Origin: Alphaproteobacteria bacterium UBA7691
Lineage (GTDB): Bacteria; Pseudomonadota; Alphaproteobacteria; Ferrovibrionales; Ferrovibrionaceae
Direction of reading: 5' to 3'
Assembly (NCBI GenBank): GCA_002482765.1
Contig: DLGP01000034.1
Span: forward strand, 1-44,906
DNA: 44,906 nucleotides
Within the stretch, counting starts at the first letter, position 1. Every line of letters begins with the position of its first letter. Shown here in pieces: positions 25,154 through 33,379 of this stretch. The notes below the pieces were generated by a model that saw only the letters and a list, made by a program, of their open reading frames with translations, searched no databases and was not told the DNA's origin. The position numbers were made by a program, and so were the translations under genes.

Positions 25154-26755
25154 TCAGTTCTTTTCCACATTCCACAGCAGGAAAGCCGGGCTGGGCAGGA
25201 TGCCCTTGATGTTGCTGCGATGCGCCGAGGGCTGGAAATATTCGCCCAGCGGCACGTAGTTCACCATCTCATAGGCGCGCTTCTGCACGGCAATGGCCAG
25301 GGCCTTCTGCTTCGCCGGATCGGTTTCACGCGCATATTGGTCACGCAGCTTCTCGATTTCGGCATCCTCGGTCCAGCCGAAGAAGCCACCGGTCTTGCCC
25401 AGACCGCGCACGCCGGCATTGGCAATCGGGTTCATCATGTCGGCGGTGCCCCAGGCGGTGTGGAAGATATGCCAGCCACCCTGATCCACCGGGTCCATCT
25501 TGGCGCGGCGGCCCACCAGGGTCTGCCAGTCCATCGACTGCACGTCGATATTCATGCCGATGGCACGCAAAGCCGGCGCGGTCACCAGCGGCAACTGTGC
25601 GATGGATTGCAGGTCGGTCGGCGCCATGATGACGATCTTCTCGCCCTTGTAGCCGCTTTCCGCCAGCAGCTTCTTGGCCTTGGCGATATCCGGCTTCTTG
25701 GTGCCGACGGCGCCTTCTTCGCTGGCCAGCGGCGTGGAGCAGCCAAACATGGCGCCGCAGATCTTGTAGAGCGACGGGTCGCCGATCTGGGCGTCGAGAT
25801 AATCGCCCTGATACACGGCATGCATGATGGCCTGGCGCACCTTCACATTATCCAGCGGCGGTTGCAGCCAGTTCATGCGCATCATGTAATTCATGCCGAG
25901 CGGGCCGTAATCGGCCACCACCACATCCTTGGCCTTCTTCACTTCCGGCAGCAGATCGTAGGAAACCTGCTCCCAGATGTCGATTTCGCCCTTCACCAGC
26001 GCATTCATCGCGGTTTGCGGATCGGCGATGGAATTCCACACCACGCGGTCCACCTTGGCCAGCTTGGCGCCGCTCATGAAGCTGGGGGCTTCCTTGCGCG
26101 GCACATAATCCGGGTTCTTTTCGTACACCACTTTCAGGCCGGGCTGGAATTCGCCCTTGACGAAGCGGAACGGGCCGGAGCCGATTTCCTCAGGCACATT
26201 CTGGGTATGCGGCGTTTCGGCCAGGCGCTTCGGCATGATGAACGGCACGTTCGAGCTCGGCTTGCCCAGCGAAGCCAGCACCAGGCCGTAGGGTTCCTTG
26301 AGGATGAGCTGGAAGGTCTTGTCGTTAACCTTGGTCAGTTCCTTGGCGTAGGACATCAGCTTGATGCCCATGCCATCGGCCTTGCCCCAGCGCTGCAACG
26401 AGGCGATCACGTCATCGCTGGTGACCGGCGCGCCATCGTGGAATTTCAGGCCGTCACGCAAGGTGAAGGTATAGGTCAGCTTGTCGGCGCTGACCTCATA
26501 CTTGTCCACCATCTGCGGCTGAACTTCCATCTTGTCGTTCACGCCGAACAAGGTGTCATAGATCATGTAGCCGTGGTTGCGGCTCATGAAGGCCGTGGTG
26601 ATGATCGGATCGGTGATGCGCAAGGACGCATGCGGCACCATAACCAGTTCCTTCTTGGCCTGGGCCTGGGCCTCGGCGGCGGCCAGCCCAACGCCAAGCG
26701 CCAGCAACGAAACCAGGGTGGTGACGCGCGAGGGTTTGGATACGCGAATCGACAT
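25154..26755 (-). CDS. Periplasmic solute-binding protein, family 5 (peptide/opine type)
   Basis: 533 residues from the ATG at 26755, chosen because GGGGAA lies seven bases before it; a frame from 26770 lacks such a site. The N-terminus has a signal peptide (basic MSIRVSKPSR, hydrophobic TTLVSLLALGVGLAAA, then AEAQAQA before the mature KKELV). The SBP_bac_5 fold is recognisable from YTFTLRDGLKFHDGAPVTSDD (about residues 75-95) and RQAIMHAV. It captures the ligand for the following permeases. Family 5 proteins bind peptides, opines, nickel or glutathione-like ligands. The gamma-glutamyltransferase gene diverges from it, and an M20 deacylase and amidase follow, consistent with a peptide-like ligand. 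Confidence 0.9.
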   Translation of the reverse strand: MSIRVSKPSRVTTLVSLLALGVGLAAAEAQAQAKKELVMVPHASLRITDPIITTAFMSRNHGYMIYDTLFGVNDKMEVQPQMVDKYEVSADKLTYTFTLRDGLKFHDGAPVTSDDVIASLQRWGKADGMGIKLMSYAKELTKVNDKTFQLILKEPYGLVLASLGKPSSNVPFIMPKRLAETPHTQNVPEEIGSGPFRFVKGEFQPGLKVVYEKNPDYVPRKEAPSFMSGAKLAKVDRVVWNSIADPQTAMNALVKGEIDIWEQVSYDLLPEVKKAKDVVVADYGPLGMNYMMRMNWLQPPLDNVKVRQAIMHAVYQGDYLDAQIGDPSLYKICGAMFGCSTPLASEEGAVGTKKPDIAKAKKLLAESGYKGEKIVIMAPTDLQSIAQLPLVTAPALRAIGMNIDVQSMDWQTLVGRRAKMDPVDQGGWHIFHTAWGTADMMNPIANAGVRGLGKTGGFFGWTEDAEIEKLRDQYARETDPAKQKALAIAVQKRAYEMVNYVPLGEYFQPSAHRSNIKGILPSPAFLLWNVEKN

Positions 26756-26814
26756 GGTGTTGTTCCCCATTGTTGTTTATCCCTGTTGGATCGTTTGACG
26801 ACTTATGAAACTGT

Positions 26815-26832
26815 GAACCGTTCGGGCGGTTC
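26815..26832. promoter_or_regulatory. Inverted repeat in the divergent ABC/GGT intergenic region
   Basis: GAACCG (26815-26820) and CGGTTC (26827-26832) are exact complements around TTCGGG. It lies 60 bases upstream of the solute-binding protein start and about 100 bases upstream of the gamma-glutamyltransferase start. It could be an operator shared by both or a small hairpin. The 178-base region otherwise holds no gene. Confidence 0.35.
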
Positions 26833-26933
26833 CGGTCAAGCGGAGTCGTTAGGGAAGGTGGCTAAATTTTCGCCTTGCCTGTTCGTACAGCAGATTGCCT
26901 AAGGGTTTTGCCTAAACGGGAGACAGATTAACG

Positions 26934-28496
26934 ATGGCGCAGAATCTCAGCCGCGCGTTGCGGTATGCCAAGGATGCCGTGGTGGGCCGCAATGGTGTGG
27001 TGGCGGCACAGAATCAGGCGGCGGCCGATGTGGGCGCCCAGGTGCTGGCCCAGGGCGGCAATGCGGTGGATGCCGCCGTGGCCACGGCTTTTGCCCTGGC
27101 TGTGCTGGAACCCTGGATGAGCGGCATCGGCGGCGGCGGCTTCATGCAGATTTATGATGCGCGCAGCGGCAAGGCGCAGTGCGTCGATTTTGGCATGATC
27201 AGCCCCAAGCGGCTCGATCCGGCGGATTACCCGCTGGCTGGCGGCACGGCGGGCGACCTGTTCGGCTGGCCGGCGGTGGTGGAAGACCGCAATATTGTCG
27301 GTTATGGCTCGATTGCGCTGCCGGGCCAGCCCGATGGCATGCGGCTGGCGCTGGAAACCTTCGGCACAAGCAGCTGGGCGGAAAGCCTGGCCCCGGCCAT
27401 CGGCCTGTGCGAGCAGGGCATTGAGGTGGATTGGTTCCTCAGCCTGGTGGTGGCCTCGGCGGCGCGTGATCTGGCGCGCTTCCCGGCCTCGGCGGCGTAT
27501 TTCCTGCCCAATGGTCTGCCGCCCTCGGCGGAATGGGCCGGCACCGCGCCCCGGCTGAAAAATGCCGCGCTGCTGGCAACGCTGAAGCGGCTGCAAAGCG
27601 CCGGGGCGCGGGACTATTATGAAGGCGAGCTGGCGCGCAGCCTGGTGCATGATTTGCAGGCCGGCGGCAGCAAGATTGCCGCTGATGACATGGCGCAATT
27701 CCAGGCCCGCCTGGTTGAACCCTTGCTGGTGCAGCAGGGTGAAGCCACCCTGGTGCTGCCGCCGGGCCTCACGGCCGGGCCAACCCTGGCCGATGCCCTG
27801 GCGCGGGCGACGCCGAAACTGGAACGCGGCGTGGCGGTGCCGGGCGCGCAAAGCTTTGTGGCTTATGCCGAAGCGCTGGATGCGGCCTATGAGCATCGCC
27901 TCGCCACCATGGGCGATACCGAGAATAACGGCGGCTGCACCACCAATCTCTGCGTGGTGGATAAGGCCGGCAATATGGTGACGATCACGCAGACGCTGCT
28001 CTCATTGTTCGGCAGCCGGGTCATGCTGCCGGAAAGTGGCGTGCCGATGAATAACGGCATCATGTGGTTTGATCCGCGCCCGGGCCGGCCCAATTCCATC
28101 GGCCCGGCCAAGCGGCCACTCTCCAACATGCTGCCCAGCATGGTGCTGAAACAGGGCCAGCCATGGTTTGCCATCGGCGCTTCCGGCGGCCGCCGCATCC
28201 TGCCGGCGGTGATGCAGCTGATCAGCTTTGTGGTGGATTTCGGCATGAGCCTGGAGGATGCCTTCCATCTGCCGCGCATCGATGCCAGCGTGGTGGGCCA
28301 GCCGGCCTATAATCCGCGCCTGCCGGCCGAGGTGATCGCAGCGCTCAAGGCGCGTTTCCCGCAGGCTGTTGAGCGCCGGCTCGATCCCTATCCGCTGCCC
28401 TTCGCCTGCCCAAGTGCCGTGATGTTCAACGCCGATGGCAGCCAGACCGGCATGACCGAGATCGGCCAGCCCTGGGCCAGCGCCAGCGCTGGCTAA
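26934..28496 (+). CDS. Gamma-glutamyltransferase-family protein without signal peptide
   Basis: 520 residues. The Ntn-hydrolase nucleophile should be Thr336, the first Thr of GGCTTNLCVVDKAGNMV, where autocleavage would yield two subunits. The usual TTHxSVVD has His; here it is Asn. Downstream PLSNMLPSMVL and IGASGGRRILPAVMQ match the small subunit. N-terminal NGVVAAQNQAAADVG and GGNAVDAAVATAFAL match the large subunit. The family hydrolyses or transfers gamma-glutamyl groups. No signal peptide is seen, so a cytoplasmic location is inferred, unlike classical periplasmic GGT. It is divergent from the peptide ABC operon and may process a compound imported by it. Its stop overlaps that of the convergent ABC exporter. 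Confidence 0.88.
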   Translation: MAQNLSRALRYAKDAVVGRNGVVAAQNQAAADVGAQVLAQGGNAVDAAVATAFALAVLEPWMSGIGGGGFMQIYDARSGKAQCVDFGMISPKRLDPADYPLAGGTAGDLFGWPAVVEDRNIVGYGSIALPGQPDGMRLALETFGTSSWAESLAPAIGLCEQGIEVDWFLSLVVASAARDLARFPASAAYFLPNGLPPSAEWAGTAPRLKNAALLATLKRLQSAGARDYYEGELARSLVHDLQAGGSKIAADDMAQFQARLVEPLLVQQGEATLVLPPGLTAGPTLADALARATPKLERGVAVPGAQSFVAYAEALDAAYEHRLATMGDTENNGGCTTNLCVVDKAGNMVTITQTLLSLFGSRVMLPESGVPMNNGIMWFDPRPGRPNSIGPAKRPLSNMLPSMVLKQGQPWFAIGASGGRRILPAVMQLISFVVDFGMSLEDAFHLPRIDASVVGQPAYNPRLPAEVIAALKARFPQAVERRLDPYPLPFACPSAVMFNADGSQTGMTEIGQPWASASAG

Positions 28497-30250
28497 GGCG
28501 TAAGCCCGGCGAATTGGGTGCGGGCAAGGTCGGCGAAGATGCCGCCCTTGGCCACCAGTTCGTCGAAGCTGCCGCGTTCGACGATCCTGCCCTGCTGCAA
28601 CACCAGGATCAGATCGGCCTTGCGGATGGTGGAAAGCCGGTGTGCGATCAGAAACGTGGTGCGGCCCTGCATGAGCTGCTCCAGCGCCTTCTGAATCCGC
28701 GCCTCGGTGGCGGCATCCAGCGCCGAAGTGGCTTCATCCAGGATCAGGATTGGCGGGTTTTTCAACAAAGCGCGGGCAATCGCCAGGCGCTGGCGTTCGC
28801 CGCCTGAAAGATTGACGCCGCGTTCGCCCACAATGGTGTCGTAGCCCTGCGGCTGGCGCTCGATGAAATCATGCGCCTCGGCCAGAATGGCGGCGCGTTT
28901 CACATCCTCCAGCGCCGCATCGGCGCCGCCGATGCGGATATTATCGGCAATCGAGCGGTGGAACACAGCCGAATCCTGGAACACCACGCCGATCTGGCGG
29001 CGCAGGCTTTCCAGCGTCACATCGCGGATATCGGTGCCATCGATGGTGATGCGACCGGATTGTGGCTCCCACAGCCGGCTGAGCAGGGCCATGGTGGTGC
29101 TCTTGCCCGAGCCGGTGGCGCCAACCAGGGCAACGGATGAGCCTGCCGGCACGCTGAAAGTCAGGTCGCTCACCGCCGGGCGGCCGCCATCATAACTCAG
29201 GCTGACATGCTCAAAAGCCACTTCGCCCCGGGGCTTTTCCAGTAGCTTGGCGCCGGGCCGGTCCATCACGCCGGAGCGGGTATCCAGCACGCCAAAAAAT
29301 TCCATCAGGCTGTGCATCTGGAAAAACAGCCGGCTGACAAAGCCCATGGCATGTTCCAGGCGGCCGATCAGCATGGTGGCAAAGCCCATGAAGCTGACGA
29401 TCTCGCCCACACTGGCCTGGCCTTGCAGATGCAGCCAGCTGCCCAGCACAAAGATGGCGATCACCGTGATGGTGGAAGCCATGCGGCTCAGCACGGTCAT
29501 CAGCGCCCACAGATTCAGCACCGGGAATTGCGCCGCCAGCAGCTTCTGCATCACCGCGCCCAGGTCGCGTGCCTCCAGCGCCAGCCGCACAAAACTCTGC
29601 ACCAGGGTGACATTGCCCAGCGCATCGCCGGCCCGCGCCGCAAGCTCGGAATGGTAATCCTCCACTGCCGATTGCGCCGCTTCTGTTTTATGCACCACGA
29701 TGGCGCTGAGCAGGGCAAACACCACGATCAGCAGGATCAGCAGCAGGCCGAGCCGCCAGTTCATCCACAAGGCCAGCGGCAGCAAAGCCAGCACGGCAAC
29801 GAAGGTGGAAAGATGCTCGCGGAAGAAGGCAAGCCACAGGCCGAACAGGTTATCCGCACCGCCCAGCATGATCTTGAGCAGGCGGCCGGAATGGGTGGCG
29901 CCATGGAACGCCGCCGGCAGGCTCAGCACATGCTCAAAATACAGCGACATGGCGGCCAGCCGGCGGCGATGCGCCAGGCGGTCGGCATGCAACGCCACCA
30001 GGATGCCGGCCAGGATGCCGACCAGGCCGGCAGCGCACCACAGGCCGAGCAAGCGCAAGGTGGCGGCCCAGGTTTCGCCCGGCGCCGCCTTGTCGGAAGC
30101 CGAAAGCACATCAATGATGCGGCCAAACAGCACCGGCTCGATGAAGCTGATGCCGGCTAGGCCGATATTGGCCAGGCCGAGCAGCCAGGCCAGGCGTTTT
30201 TCCGGGCCGAGCAGCGCCAGCACCCGGCCATAGATGCGCATAAATTCCAT
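28493..30250 (-). CDS. NdvA/ChvA-like ABC exporter (cyclic beta-glucan exporter family)
   Basis: 585 residues from the ATG at 30250 (MEFMRIYGRV); a longer frame from 30301 would reach into the divergent gene start. Six membrane segments (about residues 20-310) are followed by one ATPase: Walker A GATGSGKSTTMALL, signature LSGGERQRLAIARAL, Walker B ILILDEATSALD. Segments IEPVLFGRIIDVLSA, ADRLAHRRR, NVTLVQSF and FANMLIGRL-like FATMLIGRLEHAM match NdvA/ChvA, which export cyclic beta-1,2-glucan to the periplasm. No cyclic glucan synthase gene (ndvB/chvB) is in the window, so the exported substrate is uncertain and a lipid-flippase role is possible. No strong Shine-Dalgarno is visible at either start. 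Confidence 0.83.
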   Translation of the reverse strand: MEFMRIYGRVLALLGPEKRLAWLLGLANIGLAGISFIEPVLFGRIIDVLSASDKAAPGETWAATLRLLGLWCAAGLVGILAGILVALHADRLAHRRRLAAMSLYFEHVLSLPAAFHGATHSGRLLKIMLGGADNLFGLWLAFFREHLSTFVAVLALLPLALWMNWRLGLLLILLIVVFALLSAIVVHKTEAAQSAVEDYHSELAARAGDALGNVTLVQSFVRLALEARDLGAVMQKLLAAQFPVLNLWALMTVLSRMASTITVIAIFVLGSWLHLQGQASVGEIVSFMGFATMLIGRLEHAMGFVSRLFFQMHSLMEFFGVLDTRSGVMDRPGAKLLEKPRGEVAFEHVSLSYDGGRPAVSDLTFSVPAGSSVALVGATGSGKSTTMALLSRLWEPQSGRITIDGTDIRDVTLESLRRQIGVVFQDSAVFHRSIADNIRIGGADAALEDVKRAAILAEAHDFIERQPQGYDTIVGERGVNLSGGERQRLAIARALLKNPPILILDEATSALDAATEARIQKALEQLMQGRTTFLIAHRLSTIRKADLILVLQQGRIVERGSFDELVAKGGIFADLARTQFAGLTP

Positions 30251-30299
30251 CGCCGGATTATCGCCCAGCCGGGCCGTCCGTGCTAGAGGCTGCGGCATC

Positions 30300-31091
30300 A
30301 TGATGCTGTATGATCCCGAGTTCGCCGCCGCCGGCCTGCGCGGCCTGTCCGTTGCCCTGTTTGTTGGTGGTGTGGTCTATGTGATGGAGCGCACGCGGCC
30401 ATTCATCGGCGGCATCGTGCTGGCGCTGCCGATTGTGGTCGGGCCGTCGTATTTTTTCCTCAATCTGCAACAGGATGCCGATTTTATGCGGCAGGCCATT
30501 GTGGTGGCGTTGGGCATGATCGGCGCGGTGCTGTGTTTCCTTACCGCCTATATCCGGCTGATCGGGCGTCAGGCGGCGCCCGTGGCCCTGCTGGGCGCGC
30601 TGCTGGCCTGGCTGCTGGCGGCGCTGATTGTGCGCTATCTGCCGCCGGAACTGCCCTGGATGCTGGGCTTTGCCCTGGCCGCCGCTTTGCTGGCCTGGCT
30701 GGCCAATCGCGGCGTGGTGCAACTGGCCGGCAATGGCAGCAGCAGCAAACCCTCGCCGGGTTATGACGTGGCCCTGCGCGGCCTTTGTGCCGGCCTGCTG
30801 GTGGCGCTGGTCACGCTGCTGGCCAACCGGCTCGGGCCGCTTGGTTCCGGCCTGCTGGCCACTTTTCCGGTGGCGCTCACCGTGGTCTGCCTGTTCCTGC
30901 TGCGGCGCTTTGATCGTTTCACCGCGCGCGCCGCGCTGGCTTCCACCCAGATCGGGCTGAGCAGCCATGCGGCGTTTTTCATCACCCTGCTGGCTTTGCC
31001 GGGCCTGGCTGCCGGCTGGCGCTTTGCCGCTGCCAGCCTGGCCTCGGCGGCCTGGGCCGCCGGGCTGGCCCTAGCGCGGCGACGCGGTTAG
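30300..31091 (+). CDS. Unrecognised integral membrane protein with internal duplication
   Basis: 263 residues from the ATG at 30300 (AGAGG ten bases upstream); a longer frame from 30234 is unlikely. Eight or nine hydrophobic helices cover nearly the whole chain. I do not recognise the family. The two halves share a pattern: YVMERTRPFIGGIVLALPIV near residue 30 and LANRLGPLGSGLLATFPVAL near residue 180, each a helix end with Arg, a Pro, a Gly-x-Gly turn, and a hydrophobic run with Pro. That suggests an ancient duplication as in many transporters. It is divergent from the NdvA-like exporter with start codons only about 50 bases apart, so shared control is likely. Confidence 0.75.
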   Translation: MMLYDPEFAAAGLRGLSVALFVGGVVYVMERTRPFIGGIVLALPIVVGPSYFFLNLQQDADFMRQAIVVALGMIGAVLCFLTAYIRLIGRQAAPVALLGALLAWLLAALIVRYLPPELPWMLGFALAAALLAWLANRGVVQLAGNGSSSKPSPGYDVALRGLCAGLLVALVTLLANRLGPLGSGLLATFPVALTVVCLFLLRRFDRFTARAALASTQIGLSSHAAFFITLLALPGLAAGWRFAAASLASAAWAAGLALARRRG

Positions 31092-31116
31092 AGAAGACTG
31101 CGCGGCGGCGCGGTTA
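31074..31116. repeat. 17-bp direct repeat spanning two convergent gene ends
   Basis: GCGCGGCGACGCGGTTA (31074-31090) and GCGCGGCGGCGCGGTTA (31100-31116) differ at one base. The first copy carries the TAG stop of the membrane protein gene; the second carries the TAA stop of the minus-strand reductase gene. The 26-base offset looks like a tandem duplication. Confidence 0.7.
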
Positions 31117-32229
31117 AGCCTTCTTCGCCAGCAATTCGCGCGGCGTGTCCACACCGCGCTGGCGGCCACGCAGATACTGGTTTGGCGCCGCAACCTTGCC
31201 GCCCAGTTCATCGGCGGCACGCCAGGCCCAGAATGGATCATTCAGCAGGCCACGCGCCATCGCCACCAGATCGGCGCTGCCTTCGGCAATGATCGCCTCG
31301 GCCTGTTTCGCCTCGGTGATCATGCCCACCGCCATGGTGACCAGGCCGGTGGCCTTGCGCACAGCGGCGGCGAACGGCACCTGATAACCCGGCCCGGTGG
31401 TGATCTTCTGGTGCAGCGAAATGCCGCCGGAACTGACATCGACAAAATCGCAGCCGCGTTCCTTCAAGGCATGGCCGAAGGCGATGGCATCTTCAACGCC
31501 CAGCCCGGCATCGCCCATCCAGTCGCTGCCGGTGATGCGGATACCCAGCGGCTTATGCGCCGGCCAGGCGGCGCGCACCGCGTCAAACACCGCCAGCGGG
31601 AAACGCATGCGGTTATCCAGGTCGCCGCCATAGTCGTCATTACGCTTGTTGCTCACCGGCGACAGGAACTGGTGCAACAGATAGCCGTGCGCGCCATGCA
31701 ATTCGATCACATCCACGCCGATGCGATCAGCGCGGCGCGTGGCTTCGGCGAATTGCGCCACGGCTTCGGCGATGGCCGCTTCATCCATCGCCTCGGGCAA
31801 AGGCCAGCCGGTCTCATGCGCCACGGCGCTTGGCGCCAGATTAAGCCAGGCGCGCTCGTCCGTGATCGGCTTGCCGCCGGCCCAGGGCACTTCGCTGGCG
31901 CCCTTGCGCCCGGCATGGGCAAGCTGGATGCCAAAAGGCGTGGTGCCGCCACCCACAGTTCTGAAAGCCTGAACCACGCGGGCCAGGGCGGCTTCGTTGG
32001 CATCATCATACAGCCCCAGGCAATGCGGCGTGATGCGGGCGCGTGGTGCCACATGGGTGGCCTCGGCCAGCACCAGCCCAAGCCCGGCAGCGGCATAACG
32101 CGCCAGATGCACCAAATGCCAGTCATTGGCCGAGCCGTCATGGGCGCTGTACTGGCACATCGGCGACAGCACGATGCGGTTGGGCAGGGTGATGGAACGC
32201 AGCGTCAGCGGCTCAAACAGGGCGGACAT
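31114..32229 (-). CDS. Old-yellow-enzyme family NADH:flavin oxidoreductase (YqjM/XenA-like)
   Basis: 371 residues from the ATG at 32229 (MSALFEPL), chosen because GGAG lies six bases before it; the frame continues upstream to 32319 without a site. FMN TIM barrel: SPMCQYSAHDG (the Cys typical of the YqjM/XenA class), FGIQLAHAGRKG, IELHGAHGYLLHQF with the His-x-x-His substrate pair, and GIRITGSDW. The family reduces activated carbon-carbon double bonds or nitro compounds with NAD(P)H. It is divergent from a LysR regulator, with a LysR-type site between them. The substrate is unknown; it may serve the adjacent catabolic operon. Confidence 0.88.
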   Translation of the reverse strand: MSALFEPLTLRSITLPNRIVLSPMCQYSAHDGSANDWHLVHLARYAAAGLGLVLAEATHVAPRARITPHCLGLYDDANEAALARVVQAFRTVGGGTTPFGIQLAHAGRKGASEVPWAGGKPITDERAWLNLAPSAVAHETGWPLPEAMDEAAIAEAVAQFAEATRRADRIGVDVIELHGAHGYLLHQFLSPVSNKRNDDYGGDLDNRMRFPLAVFDAVRAAWPAHKPLGIRITGSDWMGDAGLGVEDAIAFGHALKERGCDFVDVSSGGISLHQKITTGPGYQVPFAAAVRKATGLVTMAVGMITEAKQAEAIIAEGSADLVAMARGLLNDPFWAWRAADELGGKVAAPNQYLRGRQRGVDTPRELLAKKA

Positions 32230-32317
32230 GGTTTTCTCCGGTGGTTGCCTGCCGGATGTAGCGCCATGGCAGGCCGCAGGCAAGCATTGCTTGCCGAATG
32301 GCTGGCATCGGCATAGC

Positions 32318-32332
32318 ATAAGAAATTCTTAT
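32318..32332. promoter_or_regulatory. LysR-type binding site, divergent region
   Basis: ATAAGAA-A-TTCTTAT: seven-base arms are exact complements around one base. It fits the T-N11-A rule for LysR sites. It lies 22 bases before the LysR start and 89 bases before the reductase start, where autoregulation and divergent activation are common. Confidence 0.7.
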
Positions 32333-32353
32333 CGATATCTCTGGAATACATAA

Positions 32354-33283
32354 ATGGTTGATCTGCGTAATCTGGAAACCTTCGTCTGGGTGGCCCATCT
32401 TGGCGGCTTTCGCGCTGCCGCCGAAAAGCTGAATACCACTCAGCCGGCCGTGTCGCAGCGCATCGCCCAGTTGGAGGACGAACTGGCGGTGAAGCTGTTT
32501 GACCGCGAGCCGCGTGGCGCCAAGCTGACGGTGAAGGGCTTTGAGCTTCTGGGCTATGCCGAACGGATGCTGACCCTGCGCGCCGATATGTTGCAGGCTT
32601 TGCGCGAGAAGAAGGCGATGCGTGGCGTGGTGCGCCTCGGCGTGGCCGAAACCATTGTGCATACCTGGCTGTCGCGGCTGATCGAGCGCATGCATGCGGT
32701 ATATCCGGCGATCACGCTGGAGATCGAGGTGGATACCTCGCCGATCCTGCGCCAGTCATTGCTCAGTCATCAGCTCGATATCGCCTTTGTGCTGGGTCCG
32801 GTCAGCGAACCACGCATGAAAAACGTCAATCTGAGCGCTTATCCGATGGCCTGGGTGGCCAGCCCCAGCCTTGATCTGGGGCCGGAACCGATTCGTGTCA
32901 CCACGCTGGGGCGCTGGCCGATCATCACCTATCCACGCAATACCCGGCCTTATATCGCTGTGCATGAAATGCTGGCCCGCGCCGATGTGCCGAACCGGCG
33001 TATCTATGGCAATGCCTCGCTCTCCACCATCGTGCGCATGACGCTGGACAATATCGGCATCAGCGCGATTCCGCCGGTGGTGATCCAGCGTGAACTGGCC
33101 GAACGCAAGCTGCGTCTGCTGCGTGCCGAAGCCACGCTGCCGGATTTGAACTTCACCGCCACCTATCCGGTGAAGCCGGATAGCTACATGGCCGAGGCGG
33201 TGACCGAACTGGCGCGCGAGGTGGCTGCCACCGAACCGGGCCAACTGCCTGCTAATGCGGCAGTGCGGCGGGCAAGGCGATAA
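32354..33283 (+). CDS. LysR-family transcriptional regulator
   Basis: 309 residues. The N-terminal helix-turn-helix is FRAAAEKLNTTQPAVSQRIA with the following LFDREPRGAKLTVKG. The effector domain runs from about residue 90 to 295. LysR proteins act as tetramers, usually activating a neighbouring pathway on binding an intermediate. The gene lies between the divergent reductase and the downstream DUF1445-TRAP-DUF2848-amidase operon. A similar ATAA-N7-TTAT site occurs before the gene and at its end, so both sides are likely targets. The ligand is unknown but probably related to the TRAP substrate. Confidence 0.92.
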   Translation: MVDLRNLETFVWVAHLGGFRAAAEKLNTTQPAVSQRIAQLEDELAVKLFDREPRGAKLTVKGFELLGYAERMLTLRADMLQALREKKAMRGVVRLGVAETIVHTWLSRLIERMHAVYPAITLEIEVDTSPILRQSLLSHQLDIAFVLGPVSEPRMKNVNLSAYPMAWVASPSLDLGPEPIRVTTLGRWPIITYPRNTRPYIAVHEMLARADVPNRRIYGNASLSTIVRMTLDNIGISAIPPVVIQRELAERKLRLLRAEATLPDLNFTATYPVKPDSYMAEAVTELAREVAATEPGQLPANAAVRRARR

Positions 33284-33294
33284 ATTTTCCTTAT
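33280..33294. promoter_or_regulatory. Second LysR-type site, before the catabolic operon
   Basis: ATAA-ATTTTCC-TTAT has the same outer arms and the same 15-base length as the site at 32318-32332. It overlaps the LysR stop codon and lies 86 bases before the DUF1445 start. Confidence 0.55.
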
Positions 33295-33379
33295 ACATAT
33301 CCATCCTAACTCGCGATTGGACAGATATGACCATTTCATGATGCCATGGCAAAACTGGCTTGGCGTGATGGAGGGGAAG

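Noticed and set aside
24710..26902. 730-codon plus-strand frame opposite the ABC permease and binding protein genes
   Set aside because: It spans two clear genes and their gap, and is His- and Gln-rich as expected of an antisense frame.
26875..26915. Three TTGCCT motifs (two extended to TTGCCTAA) before the gamma-glutamyltransferase gene
   Set aside because: Spacing is irregular (20 and 13 bases) and no known regulator site is recognised; too short to support an operator call.
32303..32318. Sigma-54-like TGGCATC-N4-TAGCA upstream of the LysR gene
   Set aside because: GG and GC are spaced correctly, but the -12 half is imperfect, a single match is expected by chance, and LysR genes usually use sigma-70.
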